Source: Streptomyces spinoverrucosus (GTDB taxonomy: Bacteria; Actinomycetota; Actinomycetes; Streptomycetales; Streptomycetaceae). From it: 64,000 nt of DNA. Made by a program: the position numbers and the translations under genes. The stretch's first letter is position 1. Each line of letters starts with the position of its first letter. Below, piece after piece: positions 1 to 8,745 of this stretch. The stretch is from assembly GCF_015712165.1 (NCBI RefSeq), contig NZ_JADPZX010000001.1, positions 1,302,001-1,366,000 on the forward strand, in the 5' to 3' direction. The notes under the pieces are model-generated. The model saw only the letters and a program-made list of their open reading frames with translations. It was not told where the DNA came from and did not search any database.

Positions 1-661
1 GGCTGTCGGCGACGTGGCCGGAGACCCGGGCGAGCGCCGCCTCACGGTCGTTGACGAGCCTCTGCCGACGACGGATCAGAGGTGTCGCGGCCACCACGGT
101 CAGCGCGATCATCACAAGAAGGCCGGCGACGAGCATCGGTTCGTAGCTCCACAGCACCACGGCACCGAACACCAGGGGGACGAGACTGCCCACGATCCGG
201 TACGTCACCGTGTCGACGAAGTCCTCGAAGCGCTTGCCGAAGCTCAGCACCCGTTTGGTCAGGGAGCCGGCGAAGTTGTCGTGGAAGAAGGCCGCGTCCT
301 TGGCGAGGAGTTCGTCCATGCCGCTCACGTACAGGTGTTCCATACCGAGGGCGTCCACGCGGTTCAGGCAGTGCTGCCCGATCCGCCACACGGCCTCGGC
401 GACCAGCAGCGTCACGCCGAAGCCCAGCACGTACGGCAGCGCCGAGCTGAGGGTGAGACCGCCGTCGTGGGCGGCCTGTCCTGCCAGTTTGGCGATCAGC
501 AGGGGGGCGACGTAGCGGATACCGATGTTGCCCACGGCCGGCAGCAGCAGCGCGGGCAGGGCCAGCCGTCGTAGTCGCAACAGCTCCCGGCCGTAGCGGC
601 GCAGCGCCAGAACGACCGCGCTCCTGCCCGGCGCCGGCCCTCGCGTATCTGTTGTCCCCAT
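1..661 (-). CDS. ABC transporter, N-terminal membrane domain (partial, runs off window start)
   Basis: About 220 codons read from ATG at 661 without a stop to base 1, so only the N-terminal half is visible. The protein starts MGTTDTRGPAPGRSAVVLAL and has hydrophobic segments such as LALPALLLPAVGNIGIRYVA and ALPYVLGFGVTLLVAEAVW, then a type-1 exporter-like stretch (KDAAFFHDNFAGSLTKRVLS, the usual 'F...G.l..R' coupling region). This is the membrane domain of a fused ABC exporter; the nucleotide-binding domain should lie before the window. Substrate unknown. The reading frame upstream of the ATG stays open because of the frameshifted gene just before it. Confidence 0.75.
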   Translation of the reverse strand, partial: MGTTDTRGPAPGRSAVVLALRRYGRELLRLRRLALPALLLPAVGNIGIRYVAPLLIAKLAGQAAHDGGLTLSSALPYVLGFGVTLLVAEAVWRIGQHCLNRVDALGMEHLYVSGMDELLAKDAAFFHDNFAGSLTKRVLSFGKRFEDFVDTVTYRIVGSLVPLVFGAVVLWSYEPMLVAGLLVMIALTVVAATPLIRRRQRLVNDREAALARVSGHVADS

Positions 662-759
662 CACACTCCCGGAGGTTCGGAAGTCGGAAGTGTCCCGTTG
701 AGAGAGGGTCTCAGTCCAGGCATTTACCGCGGACTGGCGAGAACCGGACACCGCCGCGT

Positions 760-976
760 TCAGCGTACGGAGCGGACGTATCTCGGCATCACGAAGAAGA
801 CGAGGAGCGCTATGGATGCCAGGGTGAAGGGGGAGCGGACGCACCCATGGGTTCCAGTTCGCGAACCGGTCGGCGATGGTCAGGGAGTACAGCCGGTCCG
901 AGGTGTAGATGGTGACCAGCAGGGTCAGGAAGTCGGCCCAGTGAGGAATGGTCGGCTTGCGGAAGATGTGCTTCAT
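760..976 (-). pseudogene. small two-segment membrane protein with an apparent +1 frameshift
   Basis: From ATG at 976 the frame reads MKHIFRKPTIPHWADFLTLL and on through NWNPWVRPL. It then loses sense at a run of five G (829-833, C on the coding strand). Removing one base from that run restores FTLASIALLVFFVMPRYVRS, a clear membrane segment, and a stop at 760-762, giving 71 residues. The gene lies 14 bases after the esterase stop, in the same orientation. A homopolymer change of this kind may be a sequencing error or a true mutation. As printed, the frame runs on in phase into the ABC transporter ATG. Function unknown. Confidence 0.6.
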
Positions 977-990
977 GACCCTGTCCTCTC

Positions 991-2445
991 TCAGCCGAAG
1001 TGGCGGATGCGGGCCGCGGTGGCGGGGGCGTACGGCAGGCAGTCGCCGGCCGTACCGGCGGTGACGAACTCCGCGACAACGGTCGCGAATTCGCGGCCAA
1101 GGGCACGCTCGGCGTCACCGGCCCCGGCGAGGACGGGGCTGCCGGGGTAGGCGTCGAAGGTGCCGAAGAGGAAGGGCAGTTCGGCGCAATGGGTGGCGCC
1201 CAGGGCGTACGGGTCCTCGGCGGGGGCGTGGTCGAACTCGTAGACGTAGGTGGTGTTGCCGCCGGCCGCGTGATGATCGGCGATCTGAAGCGAGCCGTCG
1301 CGGAAGAGGCCGTCCGTCTGTACCGCGGTGAAGATCTCTGCCGGTGACGCCTGCGGGAGGCGGGCCGCGTGCTGCTGGTAGACGTCCTGGGCGGCCTGCC
1401 GGCCGATCTGGGCGGTGAGCACGTCCAGGGCGTCTGTGGTGGTGAGGTTCTGGATACGGGGATCGAAGGCGAAGAAGGCCGTCGCCTCGTCGCGGGTGGT
1501 GCCGATCAGCAGCGCCTTGCCCTCCAGATCGCCGTCCGCGAGCGCCTGTTGCCGGGTGCGGGGCAGGCCGGGTGCACCGAGGACCGGGTACATCGGCGGG
1601 GCCGCGTTGCCCGGCGCCGCGAGCTGCACGGAAAGCCGGCCATAGGCGTCCAGCAACTGCTCGACCGGCAGGGCGCGCAGGGCCTTCGCGGTGTCCGTGC
1701 CGGCCGGGATGCCCAGCAGGCGCAGATAGGCGTCGGCGTGCTCCGCGGCCTGGTGCGCATCCTGCGGGTTCAGGCCGAAGGGGCCGCTCTGCAGCAGCAC
1801 TCGGGTGATGGAATCGTTCGTTGCGGGGTCGAGGGCGAGCATCAGGGCGGAGTAGGCACCGGCGGACTGCCCGCCGACGGTGACGGTCCGCGGATCGCCG
1901 CCGAAGGAGGCGATGTTGTCCTGGACCCAGCGCAGGACGGCGGCCTGGTCCTGGGGGCCGAGGTTGGCGGCGCCGATCTCCGGCAGGTAGAGGTAACCCA
2001 GCGGCCCCAAACGGTAGTTGGCGGTGACGACGACGATGTCGCCCAGAGCGGCCAGTCGGCCGCCGTCGTACCAGTCCCAGCCTCCGGAGCCGCTGGTGAA
2101 GCCGCCTCCGTGCCACCAGACCAGGACCGGGCGGGCCGCACCGTCCTCCAACGCCCGGCGCGGGGTGAAGACGTTGACGGTCAGGCTGCCGTCCTCGTTC
2201 CAGTCCGGCACGCGCTGCCCCTGCACCTTCTCCAGCCGGGAGGCGGCCTGCGGCACGGACGGTCCGGCCTGCACCGCCTCCCGCACGTCCGTCCAGCCCG
2301 GGTGCGGCTGCGGCGGCGCGAACCGCAGCTCGCCGACCGGCGACGCGGCGTAAGGGATGCCCCGGAAGGAGACCACCCCGCCCTCTGCGACGCCGCTGAC
2401 CTTGCCGCGGTCCGTGTTCACTGTCCGGCCCTCGATGCCCGTCAT
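991..2445 (-). CDS. type-B carboxylesterase / para-nitrobenzyl esterase family
   Basis: 484-residue alpha/beta hydrolase that cleaves carboxylic esters, probably in the cytoplasm since no signal peptide is seen. Family marks: N-terminal FRGIPYAASPVGELRF, oxyanion-hole VWWHGGGFTSGSG, nucleophile elbow GGQSAGA (Ser near residue 190), and a late ATHCAELPFLFGTF segment carrying the catalytic His. ATG 2445 begins MTGIEGRTVNTDRG just before the conserved N-terminus; an in-frame extension to 2523 has no family features. The Shine-Dalgarno (GAGAAG) is weak. Natural substrate unknown. Confidence 0.85.
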   Translation of the reverse strand: MTGIEGRTVNTDRGKVSGVAEGGVVSFRGIPYAASPVGELRFAPPQPHPGWTDVREAVQAGPSVPQAASRLEKVQGQRVPDWNEDGSLTVNVFTPRRALEDGAARPVLVWWHGGGFTSGSGGWDWYDGGRLAALGDIVVVTANYRLGPLGYLYLPEIGAANLGPQDQAAVLRWVQDNIASFGGDPRTVTVGGQSAGAYSALMLALDPATNDSITRVLLQSGPFGLNPQDAHQAAEHADAYLRLLGIPAGTDTAKALRALPVEQLLDAYGRLSVQLAAPGNAAPPMYPVLGAPGLPRTRQQALADGDLEGKALLIGTTRDEATAFFAFDPRIQNLTTTDALDVLTAQIGRQAAQDVYQQHAARLPQASPAEIFTAVQTDGLFRDGSLQIADHHAAGGNTTYVYEFDHAPAEDPYALGATHCAELPFLFGTFDAYPGSPVLAGAGDAERALGREFATVVAEFVTAGTAGDCLPYAPATAARIRHFG

Positions 2446-2601
2446 GGTGCTCACTTCTCTCGTCTCGGTTGCTCTGGGACCGTTTCTAGGCCGGGGAAAG
2501 CATCCCGAGCCAGCGGTACCCATCCGAAGCGAGAAAAAAGGACAGAAGGTCTCGCGATATGGAGAAAGTGCGCCACCGTCTCGATGAAACAGACAGCCGG
2601 A

Positions 2602-3003
2602 TCACCCCGACGGGGTGCGCAGCCAGTCCTTCTCTTCTCCGGGCTCGGGCAGGGACCGGCCGGCCGCGACGGCGGACCGCGCGGGACTGTCCTGGATCAC
2701 CACCAGGACGTCCTTCTCCTGCACTCCTGCGATGCGGGAGACCGCCGCGGACAGTTCGAGTGCCAGACGGGTCGTCTCCTCCTGCGGATGTCCACGCCGG
2801 GCCCAGCCGGTGAGCAGCAGCGGTACTCCCGGTTCCCCGCCCACGAAGACGGAGTCCTTGGGGAGTTCGGAGAAGAACACGTTGACGAAGGCGGGCGGTA
2901 CGTGGTTGATGTCCACGTGAATCCTGGTGATTTCGGCGGCCAGTTGGGCCTTGGTTTCGGCGGTCAGTGTTCCCTGAGCCGTGGTGCATGCGTAGATGGG
3001 CAC
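2602..3003 (-). CDS. tautomerase family protein (Tautomerase_3-like)
   Basis: 133 residues. The chosen GTG at 3003 has a good ribosome site (GCAGGAG, 5-base spacing) and places proline at position 2 (V-P-I-Y-A-C). Tautomerase-superfamily enzymes use the N-terminal proline, freed by Met removal, as the general base, so this start is strongly favoured over a longer frame. The rest (KAQLAAEITRIHVDINHVPP, VNVFFSELPKDSVFVGG) matches the long single-domain tautomerases found in actinobacteria. It lies 31 bases after the acetoacetate-decarboxylase-like gene and probably shares its transcript and TetR control. Substrate unknown. Confidence 0.8.
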   Translation of the reverse strand: MPIYACTTAQGTLTAETKAQLAAEITRIHVDINHVPPAFVNVFFSELPKDSVFVGGEPGVPLLLTGWARRGHPQEETTRLALELSAAVSRIAGVQEKDVLVVIQDSPARSAVAAGRSLPEPGEEKDWLRTPSG

Positions 3004-3034
3004 GTCTGCTCCTGCGGATTGAGTCGAAGGCGGT

Positions 3035-3832
3035 TCACTCGGTGGGGTCGGTGAGGGTCTTGAGGTCGTTGACCGTGTAGCCGAGGTCGAGGCGGAAGCC
3101 CTTGCCGGTGCGCCGGACCGGCAGGTCGGCCAGTTCCTCACCGCGGGCGGGGAGGAAGGACAGCTCGCCCGAGCCGACCCAGGCGTCGGCAAGTCGTACG
3201 TCGTCCAGGACCGACATCACCAGTTCGTGGACGGCCGGCTGGTCGTGCTTGCCCGCGGCGAGCTGGGGGAAGTGGCGGAGGTTGACCAGCGGGCGGCCGA
3301 CGAACGTGGCCGGGTCCTCGACGGGCTGTTCCAGGGTGACCTGGGCCTCGGCGATGCGCTGCCCGGCGGCGGAGGCGGTGGCGCCGAACCGTCCGCCGGG
3401 GGCGAGCAGCGGGGTGGCGGGGGTCTGCACGGCGTAGGCGCGGGTCTGGTGGACGCTGCCGAGCTTCTTGGGGAAGCCCTGGACCCAGCCGCGGGCCAGC
3501 GCGGCGTCGTTGTCGACGTAGATGTAGGGGCACCAGGCCACCGCGGTGTCGTTCCAGCGGGCGTTGAGGGTGACCAGGAATTCGCGGTACTGGCTGCGCA
3601 CCGGGTCGAGGTAGTCGTCGCCGGAGGCGGCGTACTGCCAGTCGATGAACATGGCCACGCCGCGTCCGGAGGTCTCCGGGTCGGGGGTGAGGCCGTCGGG
3701 GAGGGCGGCTTCGGCGGCGGCCGGGTCGGTGAAGAACTCCACGCCGACGACGGTGCCGGCGTAGTGCCAGGGCGGGGCGGGGGCCAGGTTGGCCTCGCCG
3801 CGGGGGGACAGGGGGACGGTGTAGCCCTTCAT
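3035..3832 (-). CDS. acetoacetate decarboxylase family protein
   Basis: 265 residues. Contains [20 protein letters not shown], the family motif in which a lysine of the KK pair forms the Schiff base with a beta-keto acid. Start ATG 3832 ([16 protein letters not shown]). Divergent from a TetR gene, with paired operator-like palindromes between them, and followed by a tautomerase, so a small regulated operon on keto-acid or enol substrates is likely. Many homologues of this family in actinobacteria are not true acetoacetate decarboxylases, so the reaction is inferred only. Confidence 0.75.
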   Translation of the reverse strand: MKGYTVPLSPRGEANLAPAPPWHYAGTVVGVEFFTDPAAAEAALPDGLTPDPETSGRGVAMFIDWQYAASGDDYLDPVRSQYREFLVTLNARWNDTAVAWCPYIYVDNDAALARGWVQGFPKKLGSVHQTRAYAVQTPATPLLAPGGRFGATASAAGQRIAEAQVTLEQPVEDPATFVGRPLVNLRHFPQLAAGKHDQPAVHELVMSVLDDVRLADAWVGSGELSFLPARGEELADLPVRRTGKGFRLDLGYTVNDLKTLTDPTE

Positions 3833-3859
3833 GGCGGGCTCCCTTCCATCGGAGGCTAC

Positions 3860-3932
3860 GAAACGTAGCGTTTCACTCGGACGGGACGACCGTAGTACAC
3901 CTTGCCCCAAGAACGCAACGCTACGTATCGTT
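3860..3932. promoter_or_regulatory. paired TetR operator-like palindromes
   Basis: 3860-3874 is GAAACGTAGCGTTTC, a perfect inverted repeat GAAACG/CGTTTC with a 3-base centre. 3917-3932 is AACGCTACGTATCGTT, with AACG/CGTT arms. The shared core ACGTAGCGT occurs in opposite orientations at the two sites. They lie between the divergent decarboxylase-like gene and the TetR gene, right beside both start codons, as expected for an autoregulated TetR switch. Confidence 0.6.
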
Positions 3933-3938
3933 CTATTC

Positions 3939-4577
3939 ATGAATCTTGTATTCGCCTCCCACACAGGAGCCACCCCCCGCTCCGCCCCCAAAATCCTCAG
4001 CGCAGCGCGGGACATCCTCACCGCACGCGGCTACCCGGCCCTCACCATCGAGGCCGTCGCCGCAGAAGCCGGCGTCGGCAAAACGACCATCTACCGCTGG
4101 TGGCCCAGCAAAGAAGCACTGGTCGCCGACGCACTCGCACAAGCCTTCCGCGGCGACGACATCCCCGACCTCGGCGACACCCGCGCCGAACTACGCCGAG
4201 CCGTCGACATGACCATCGACAACTACGCCAACAAGGACGTGGCCGTCACCCTGCCCGCACTCGCCGCGGACCTCTTCCCCAACACCGAACTCATGGCCCG
4301 CTTCCGAGAAGCCTTCCTCCTGCGCAAACGCCACAAGATCGCCGTCGCCCTGCGCCGCGGCATCCAACGCGGCGACCTCCCCGCCGACCTCGACACCGAC
4401 CTCCTCCAGGACGTCTGGGCCGGCACCATCCTCTACCGCCGCCTCATGATCGACTCCCCCCTCGACGACAACCTCGCCGAAAGCCTCGTCCAACTCGCCC
4501 TCACCTCCTCCCCCGCCCTCACCAAGCCCGGCCACCCGGCAACCCCCGAGGTCGAAACGGCGGAGAAGCACACATGA
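3939..4577 (+). CDS. TetR/AcrR family transcriptional regulator
   Basis: 212 residues. N-terminal DNA-binding helix-turn-helix is clear: [20 protein letters not shown] then [20 protein letters not shown] (residues about 20-60). The C-terminal ligand domain has the TetR_C-like end [20 protein letters not shown]. Start taken at ATG 3939, seven bases after the second palindrome. Divergent from the decarboxylase/tautomerase pair and likely its repressor. Its stop overlaps the ATG of the truncated pdhA-like gene (ATGA), so the two were once cotranscribed. Confidence 0.85.
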   Translation: MNLVFASHTGATPRSAPKILSAARDILTARGYPALTIEAVAAEAGVGKTTIYRWWPSKEALVADALAQAFRGDDIPDLGDTRAELRRAVDMTIDNYANKDVAVTLPALAADLFPNTELMARFREAFLLRKRHKIAVALRRGIQRGDLPADLDTDLLQDVWAGTILYRRLMIDSPLDDNLAESLVQLALTSSPALTKPGHPATPEVETAEKHT

Positions 4578-4912
4578 CCCTGGACAGCAGGAAGAGCACC
4601 GACCCCGAACTCGTGCAGTTGCTGACGCCCGAGGGCAAGCGGGTCAAGAACGCCGAGTTCGACGGCTACGTCGCCGGGATCACCTCCGAAGAGCTCCGCG
4701 GCCTGTACCGCGACATGGTGCTCACCCGCCGCTTCGACGCCGAGGCCACCGCCCTGCAGCGCCAGGGCGAGTTGGGACTGTGGCCCTCGCTGCTCGGCCA
4801 GGAGGCCGCCCAGATCGGCTCCGGCCGGGCCACCCGCGAGGACGACTACGTCTTCCCGACCTACCGTGAGCACGGCGTCGCCTGGTGCCGCGGCGTCGAC
4901 CCGACCAACCTC
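4574..4912 (+). pseudogene. pyruvate/branched-chain 2-oxoacid dehydrogenase E1 alpha subunit, N-terminal fragment
   Basis: The frame starts [20 protein letters not shown] and reads as an E1 alpha subunit (YRDMVLTRRFDAEATALQRQ, GLWPSLLGQEAAQIGSGRAT, FPTYREHGVAWCRGVDPTNL), the thiamin-diphosphate-dependent component that decarboxylates 2-oxo acids. Similarity stops near base 4910 (about residue 112 of an expected 370 or so). After that the bases are the reverse strand of a transporter fragment. The ThDP-binding GDG motif and all later parts are missing, so it cannot be active. Confidence 0.8.
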
Positions 4913-5226
4913 GAGAACCACACGATGCCGGTCAGCATGATCCGGCGCCGCCCGATGTGGTCGCCGACGGCCCCGGCGATCAGGGCGCCGACCATGACGC
5001 CGATGAGGGCGTACGACCCGAGGGCGCCGGCCTGGGTCGCGGTGAGAGCGCCGAGCTGGCTCGGGTCGCGCAGCAGGACGGGGACGACGGCGCCGTAGAC
5101 GACGAGGTCGTAGCCGTCGAAGACGAGGGCGACCGTGGCGATGGCGACGATCCAGCGCAGCGTGGCACGGTGCCGTGGGTCGGTGGTTCTGTGGTCCTGC
5201 GTGGTTCTGTGCTCCTGCGTGTTCAT
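4910..5226 (-). pseudogene. benK: benK-like aromatic acid:H+ symporter (MFS), N-terminal fragment
   Basis: From ATG 5226 the product reads WIVAIATVALVFDGYDLVVY, then GALGSYALIGVMVGALIAGA and the MFS loop motif GDHIGRRRIMLTG, typical of the AAHS benzoate-transporter group. Similarity ends at WFS near 4910, about 105 of an expected 440 or so residues, where the reverse strand becomes the pdhA-like gene. Only the first two or three membrane helices remain. Its place after benA-B-C-D is the usual benK place. Confidence 0.75.
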
Positions 5227-5332
5227 TGAGGGGACCCCATGTTCGTGTGAGCGGATGGGTGTGCTCCACTGCCCGGCCGAAGGAAGGCGAGGCGGGCGGG
5301 CAGCGGCGTACTGGGGTGGGGGGATGCGGAGT

Positions 5333-6104
5333 TCAGCCGAGGTCGCCGCCGCCGACGGGGAGCACCGTGCCGGTGATGTAGGAGGCCTCGTCGGAGGCGA
5401 GGAAGCAGATCGCCGCGGCCTGCTCCTGCGGGGTGCCGTAGCGCTTGAGCAGCGAGGAGTCGATGGTCTGGTCGACGATCCGCTGGTACCAGGCCTTCTC
5501 CTGCTCGGTGCGGGGAGCGGGACCCCGGGCCACGCGGCGGGGCGGCGCGTCCGTGCCGCCGGCCGCGGTGGCGACGACCCGGATGCCGTACGGGGCGGCC
5601 TCCATGGCGAGGGAGGCGGTGAGGGCGTTGACGCCGCCCTTGGCCGCCGAGTAGGGGATGCGGTGGATGCCGCGGGTGGCGATGGAGGAGACGTTGACGA
5701 TCGTGCCTGAGCGCTGCTCGACGAGGTGGGGCAGGACGGCGCGGGTGGTCCACAGGGTCGGGAAGAGAGAGCGCTGGATCTCGGCCTGGATCTCGTCGGG
5801 TGCGTAGTGCTCGAAGGGCTTGGCCCAGATCGTGCCGCCGACGTTGTTGACCAGGACGTCGATCCGGCCGAGCAGTTCGAGGGACTCCGCGACGGCGCTC
5901 CGCGCGCCCTCGTGTCTCCAGGTCGGCCAGGACGGCGTGGGCCTTGAGGTCGTCAGCGGCTTCCCGGACGGTCCCCGAGCGGTCCACCAGGACGACCTCG
6001 GCGGACTCGGCCACAAGCCTGCGGGCGACTTCGAGGCCGATGCCCTGCGCGGCTCCGGTCACCACGGCCCTTTTGCCGGCGAACCTCTCCCTGTGCGCGA
6101 TCAC
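5333..6104 (-). pseudogene. benD: benD-like dihydroxycyclohexadiene carboxylate dehydrogenase, frameshifted
   Basis: SDR enzyme that oxidises the benzoate cis-diol to catechol. GTG 6104 overlaps the benC stop (GTGA). The first part reads AGKRAVVTGAAQGIGLEVAR through ADLET, then the frame shifts near 5911-5919. The rest continues in another frame: EGARSAVAESLELLGRIDVL, VNNVGG, YSAAKGG (YxxxK) and the end ITGTVLPVGGGDLG. One extra base or two missing bases explains this. No homopolymer is present at the site. With the shift as printed no complete enzyme can be made. Confidence 0.75.
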
Positions 6105-7144
6105 GCCGCCTCCGCCGTCTCGCGTACGACAGCCGGCGTGAACTTCTCGTAGTGGAAGCTCGCCGGGCTCACGCCGAGCGATGCGATGTGGGCGCGTACT
6201 GCCTCGACCATGGCGGGCGGTCCGCACAGATGGACGTCCGCGTCTCCGTCGTGGAGGGTGCCGGAGTCCATCAGCCCGGTGACGAAGCCCCTGTTGCGGG
6301 CGGTGCTGTTCGGGTCGGCCACACAGTGGTCGAAGGTGAAGCCCGGGATGACGTCGGCGTAGTCCCGCAGGGTGTCCAGGTGGACGAGGTCCTGGTCGGT
6401 GGTGACGCCGTAGAGCAGGTGGACCGGGTGGCCGGGCGGCTGCTGGGCCAGCTGCTCCAGCATCGAGAGCAGCGGTGCCAGGCCGGTGCCGCCCGCCAGC
6501 AGCAGGGCGGGGCGGGTGAGTGCACGCAGGTAGAAGCTGCCCATGGGGCCGGTGAACTCCAGGCGGTCGCCGACCTGGGCACGCTCGGTGAGGTAACGGG
6601 ACATCGTCCCGCCCTCGACGATGCGGACCAGGAAGGAAAGGTGCCGCTGGCCCGGTCCTGAGCTGAAGGAGTACGAGCGGGTCTGGCCGGTGCCGGGCAC
6701 GGCGACGTTGACGTACTGGCCGGGCAGGAAGCCGAGCGCCTCCCGGTCGTCGGCGGCGAGCGTGAACTCCACGGTGGTGTCGGAGTGGCGCTTGATGTCG
6801 ACGACGGTGGCGGTGTGGGTGGCGGCGCCCGTCTTGGCGGCCGCGGACGAGGACGGGATGCGCAGCACGAGGTCGCTGTGCGGGGTCATCTGGCAGGGCA
6901 GGCAGTGACCGAGCGCCGCCTCGTCCTCCGTCAGTGCCTCGTCGATGTAGTCGCCGCCGTCGTAACTCCCGGACTCGCACAGCGACTTGCAGGTGCCGCA
7001 GGCACCGTCGCGGCAGTCGAGGGGGATGTTGATGCGGGCCTTGTAGGAGGCCTCGGCAACCGTCTCGTCGGGGCGGCACTCGATGAAGCGGGTGATGCCG
7101 TCCTCGAAGTTCAGGGCGACCTGGAAAGACATGATCGTGCTCAT
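6101..7144 (-). CDS. benC: benzoate 1,2-dioxygenase electron transfer component
   Basis: 347 residues carrying electrons from NADH to the dioxygenase. Three domains in order: plant-type [2Fe-2S] ferredoxin with CRDGACGTC (Cys 44, 49, 52) plus Cys 84; FAD domain with TRSYSFSS near residue 165; NAD domain with LLLAGGTGLAPLLSML and the late LCGPPAMVEAVRAH. ATG 7144 follows the benB stop with one base between. It looks intact, but its partners benA, benD and benK are broken. Confidence 0.9.
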   Translation of the reverse strand: MSTIMSFQVALNFEDGITRFIECRPDETVAEASYKARINIPLDCRDGACGTCKSLCESGSYDGGDYIDEALTEDEAALGHCLPCQMTPHSDLVLRIPSSSAAAKTGAATHTATVVDIKRHSDTTVEFTLAADDREALGFLPGQYVNVAVPGTGQTRSYSFSSGPGQRHLSFLVRIVEGGTMSRYLTERAQVGDRLEFTGPMGSFYLRALTRPALLLAGGTGLAPLLSMLEQLAQQPPGHPVHLLYGVTTDQDLVHLDTLRDYADVIPGFTFDHCVADPNSTARNRGFVTGLMDSGTLHDGDADVHLCGPPAMVEAVRAHIASLGVSPASFHYEKFTPAVVRETAEAA

Positions 7145-7145
7145 C

Positions 7146-7652
7146 TCAGACGTGGTAGATGTCGACGACGTGGTGCACGTAGTCGTTCTTCAGGACGACC
7201 TTCTTGCTGGTGATCAGCGGCTCGGGACCGGAGACGTCGAGGCGGTAGAAGGACGAGCCGAAGTACGTGTCTGTCGTCTGGTAGCGGTAGTAGAGCGTGA
7301 ACCAGTTGAAGCGGACGTCCAGCACGTCGCCGTCGCGGCCGGTGATCTCGACGTTGGTGATGTTGTGGCCGGTGCGGGGCTCGGGCAGGCTCGTGGCGCT
7401 GGAGCGGTCGGTGCGGATGCGGAAGACACGGTCCTCCAGGCCGGCCCGGCTCGGGTAGTAGACGAGGGAGATCTCGCGCTGCGGGTCGCGGGTGAGCTCG
7501 TCGTCGTCGGCCCAGGCCGGCATCCAGAACTCGGCGTCCGGGTGGTAGCACTCCAGCCACTGCTCGAACTCGCGGTCGTCCAGGTAGCGCGCCTCGCGAT
7601 AGAGGAACTGGCGGATGCCTTCGAGAGTCGACTCATCGATTGCCGTGGTCAC
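7146..7652 (-). CDS. benB: benzoate 1,2-dioxygenase, small (beta) subunit
   Basis: 168 residues, the normal length for an aromatic-ring dioxygenase beta subunit. Family segments include [29 protein letters not shown] near the start and [20 protein letters not shown] later. GTG 7652 overlaps the benA stop (GTGA). It has no catalytic metal itself and packs with the alpha subunit, here truncated, so the complex cannot form from this locus. Confidence 0.88.
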   Translation of the reverse strand: MTTAIDESTLEGIRQFLYREARYLDDREFEQWLECYHPDAEFWMPAWADDDELTRDPQREISLVYYPSRAGLEDRVFRIRTDRSSATSLPEPRTGHNITNVEITGRDGDVLDVRFNWFTLYYRYQTTDTYFGSSFYRLDVSGPEPLITSKKVVLKNDYVHHVVDIYHV

Positions 7653-7910
7653 TTGGTCGCCTCCAGAGCCGCACTCAGGGTCCGCGCCCAGTAGCCGTGC
7701 TGGATGGGGTAGAGCCCCTCGTCCTCGGTGCGTACACCGCTGGCGATCGGGTTGATCCCGATCTTCTTGGCGTCCTCGTCGGGGCCGTCGATCTGGTGCA
7801 CGGCGCCACGGCTGAGGTCGTTCCAGGGCATGGACTCGGCGAGGTAGGTCTTCTGGCAGGAGCGGAATTCCTCCAGGTCGTCCGGGGTGGCCATGCCGGT
7901 GGCGTTGAAG
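7649..7910 (-). pseudogene. benA: benzoate 1,2-dioxygenase large (alpha) subunit, C-terminal fragment
   Basis: Only about the last 86 residues remain: [40 protein letters not shown] and a normal C-terminus ending in [10 protein letters not shown], with the stop overlapping benB. The Rieske centre and mononuclear iron site, which lie earlier in alpha subunits, are gone. Upstream of about 7910 the sequence becomes the opposite-strand pcaI fragment. Confidence 0.8.
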
Positions 7911-7911
7911 A

Positions 7912-8101
7912 GCGGAACTTCAACCCCCTTGCCGCGATGGCCGGTCGGGTGACGATCGCCGAGGTCGAGGAACTCGTCGAGCCCGGAGAGATCGATCCGG
8001 ACGCGGTGCACCTGCCCGGCATCTTCGTCCAGCGGGTCCTCGCGCTCACCCCCGAGCAGGCGGCGGACAAGAAGATCGAGCGGCGGAGGGTGAGCGGCTG
8101 A
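7912..8101 (+). pseudogene. pcaI: 3-oxoadipate CoA-transferase subunit A, C-terminal fragment
   Basis: Begins abruptly at the junction and reads [20 protein letters not shown], then [20 protein letters not shown], the conserved C-terminal part of the alpha subunit that helps transfer CoA from succinyl-CoA to 3-oxoadipate. About 60 residues remain of some 250. Its stop overlaps the pcaJ start by one base. Confidence 0.8.
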
Positions 8102-8745
8102 TGCCCTGGACACGGGAACAGATGGCCGCCCGGGCCGCGCGCGAACTGAACGACGGGCAATACGTCAACCTCGGCATCGGCCTGCCGACCCTGATCCCCA
8201 ACCACCTCCCGCCCGGCGTCGAGGTGATCCTGGAGTCGGAGAACGGCATCCTGGGCACCGGCCCTTATCCGACCGAGGACGCCGTCGACCCGGACCTGAT
8301 CAACGCCGGCAAGGAGACCGTCACCGTCCTGCCCGGCGCCTCCTTCTTCGACTCCGCGCTGTCCTTCGGAATGATCCGCGGCGGGCACATCGACGTCGCC
8401 GTCCTGGGCGCCATGCAGGTGTCCGCGAACGGCGACCTGGCGAACTGGGCCGTCCCGGGCAAGCTGATCACGGGAATCGGCGGGGCGATGGACCTGGTCC
8501 ACGGCGCCCGCACGGTCATCGTCGTGATGACGCACACCGCCAAGGACGGCTCGCCGAAGATCCTGGAGGAGTGCACGCTGCCGCTCACCGGCAGGGCGTG
8601 TGTGAACCGGGTCATCACCGATCTCGCCGTGATCGACGTGACACCGGATGGACTCTTGTTGACCGAGGTCGCCCCTGGAGTGAGCGTCGACGACGTCATC
8701 GCCAGGACCGACGCCAAGCTCATCCTCTCGGAGGGCCTGCTGTGA
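8101..8745 (+). CDS. pcaJ: 3-oxoadipate CoA-transferase subunit B
   Basis: 214 residues, full length for the beta subunit. Carries the catalytic-glutamate motif in [15 protein letters not shown] and the [20 protein letters not shown] region. It normally pairs with PcaI to activate 3-oxoadipate; here PcaI is truncated. GTGA overlap with the next gene shows the old operon order pcaI-pcaJ-pcaF-pcaD. Confidence 0.88.
   Translation: MPWTREQMAARAARELNDGQYVNLGIGLPTLIPNHLPPGVEVILESENGILGTGPYPTEDAVDPDLINAGKETVTVLPGASFFDSALSFGMIRGGHIDVAVLGAMQVSANGDLANWAVPGKLITGIGGAMDLVHGARTVIVVMTHTAKDGSPKILEECTLPLTGRACVNRVITDLAVIDVTPDGLLLTEVAPGVSVDDVIARTDAKLILSEGLL

Noticed and set aside
1369..3054. 561-codon plus-strand frame opposite the esterase
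   Set aside because: No recognisable protein; esterase catalytic motifs lie on the minus strand.
5223..7079. Long minus-strand frame spanning benC and benD
   Set aside because: Only its first benD part is real; elsewhere it is out of frame with the clear ferredoxin-reductase benC.
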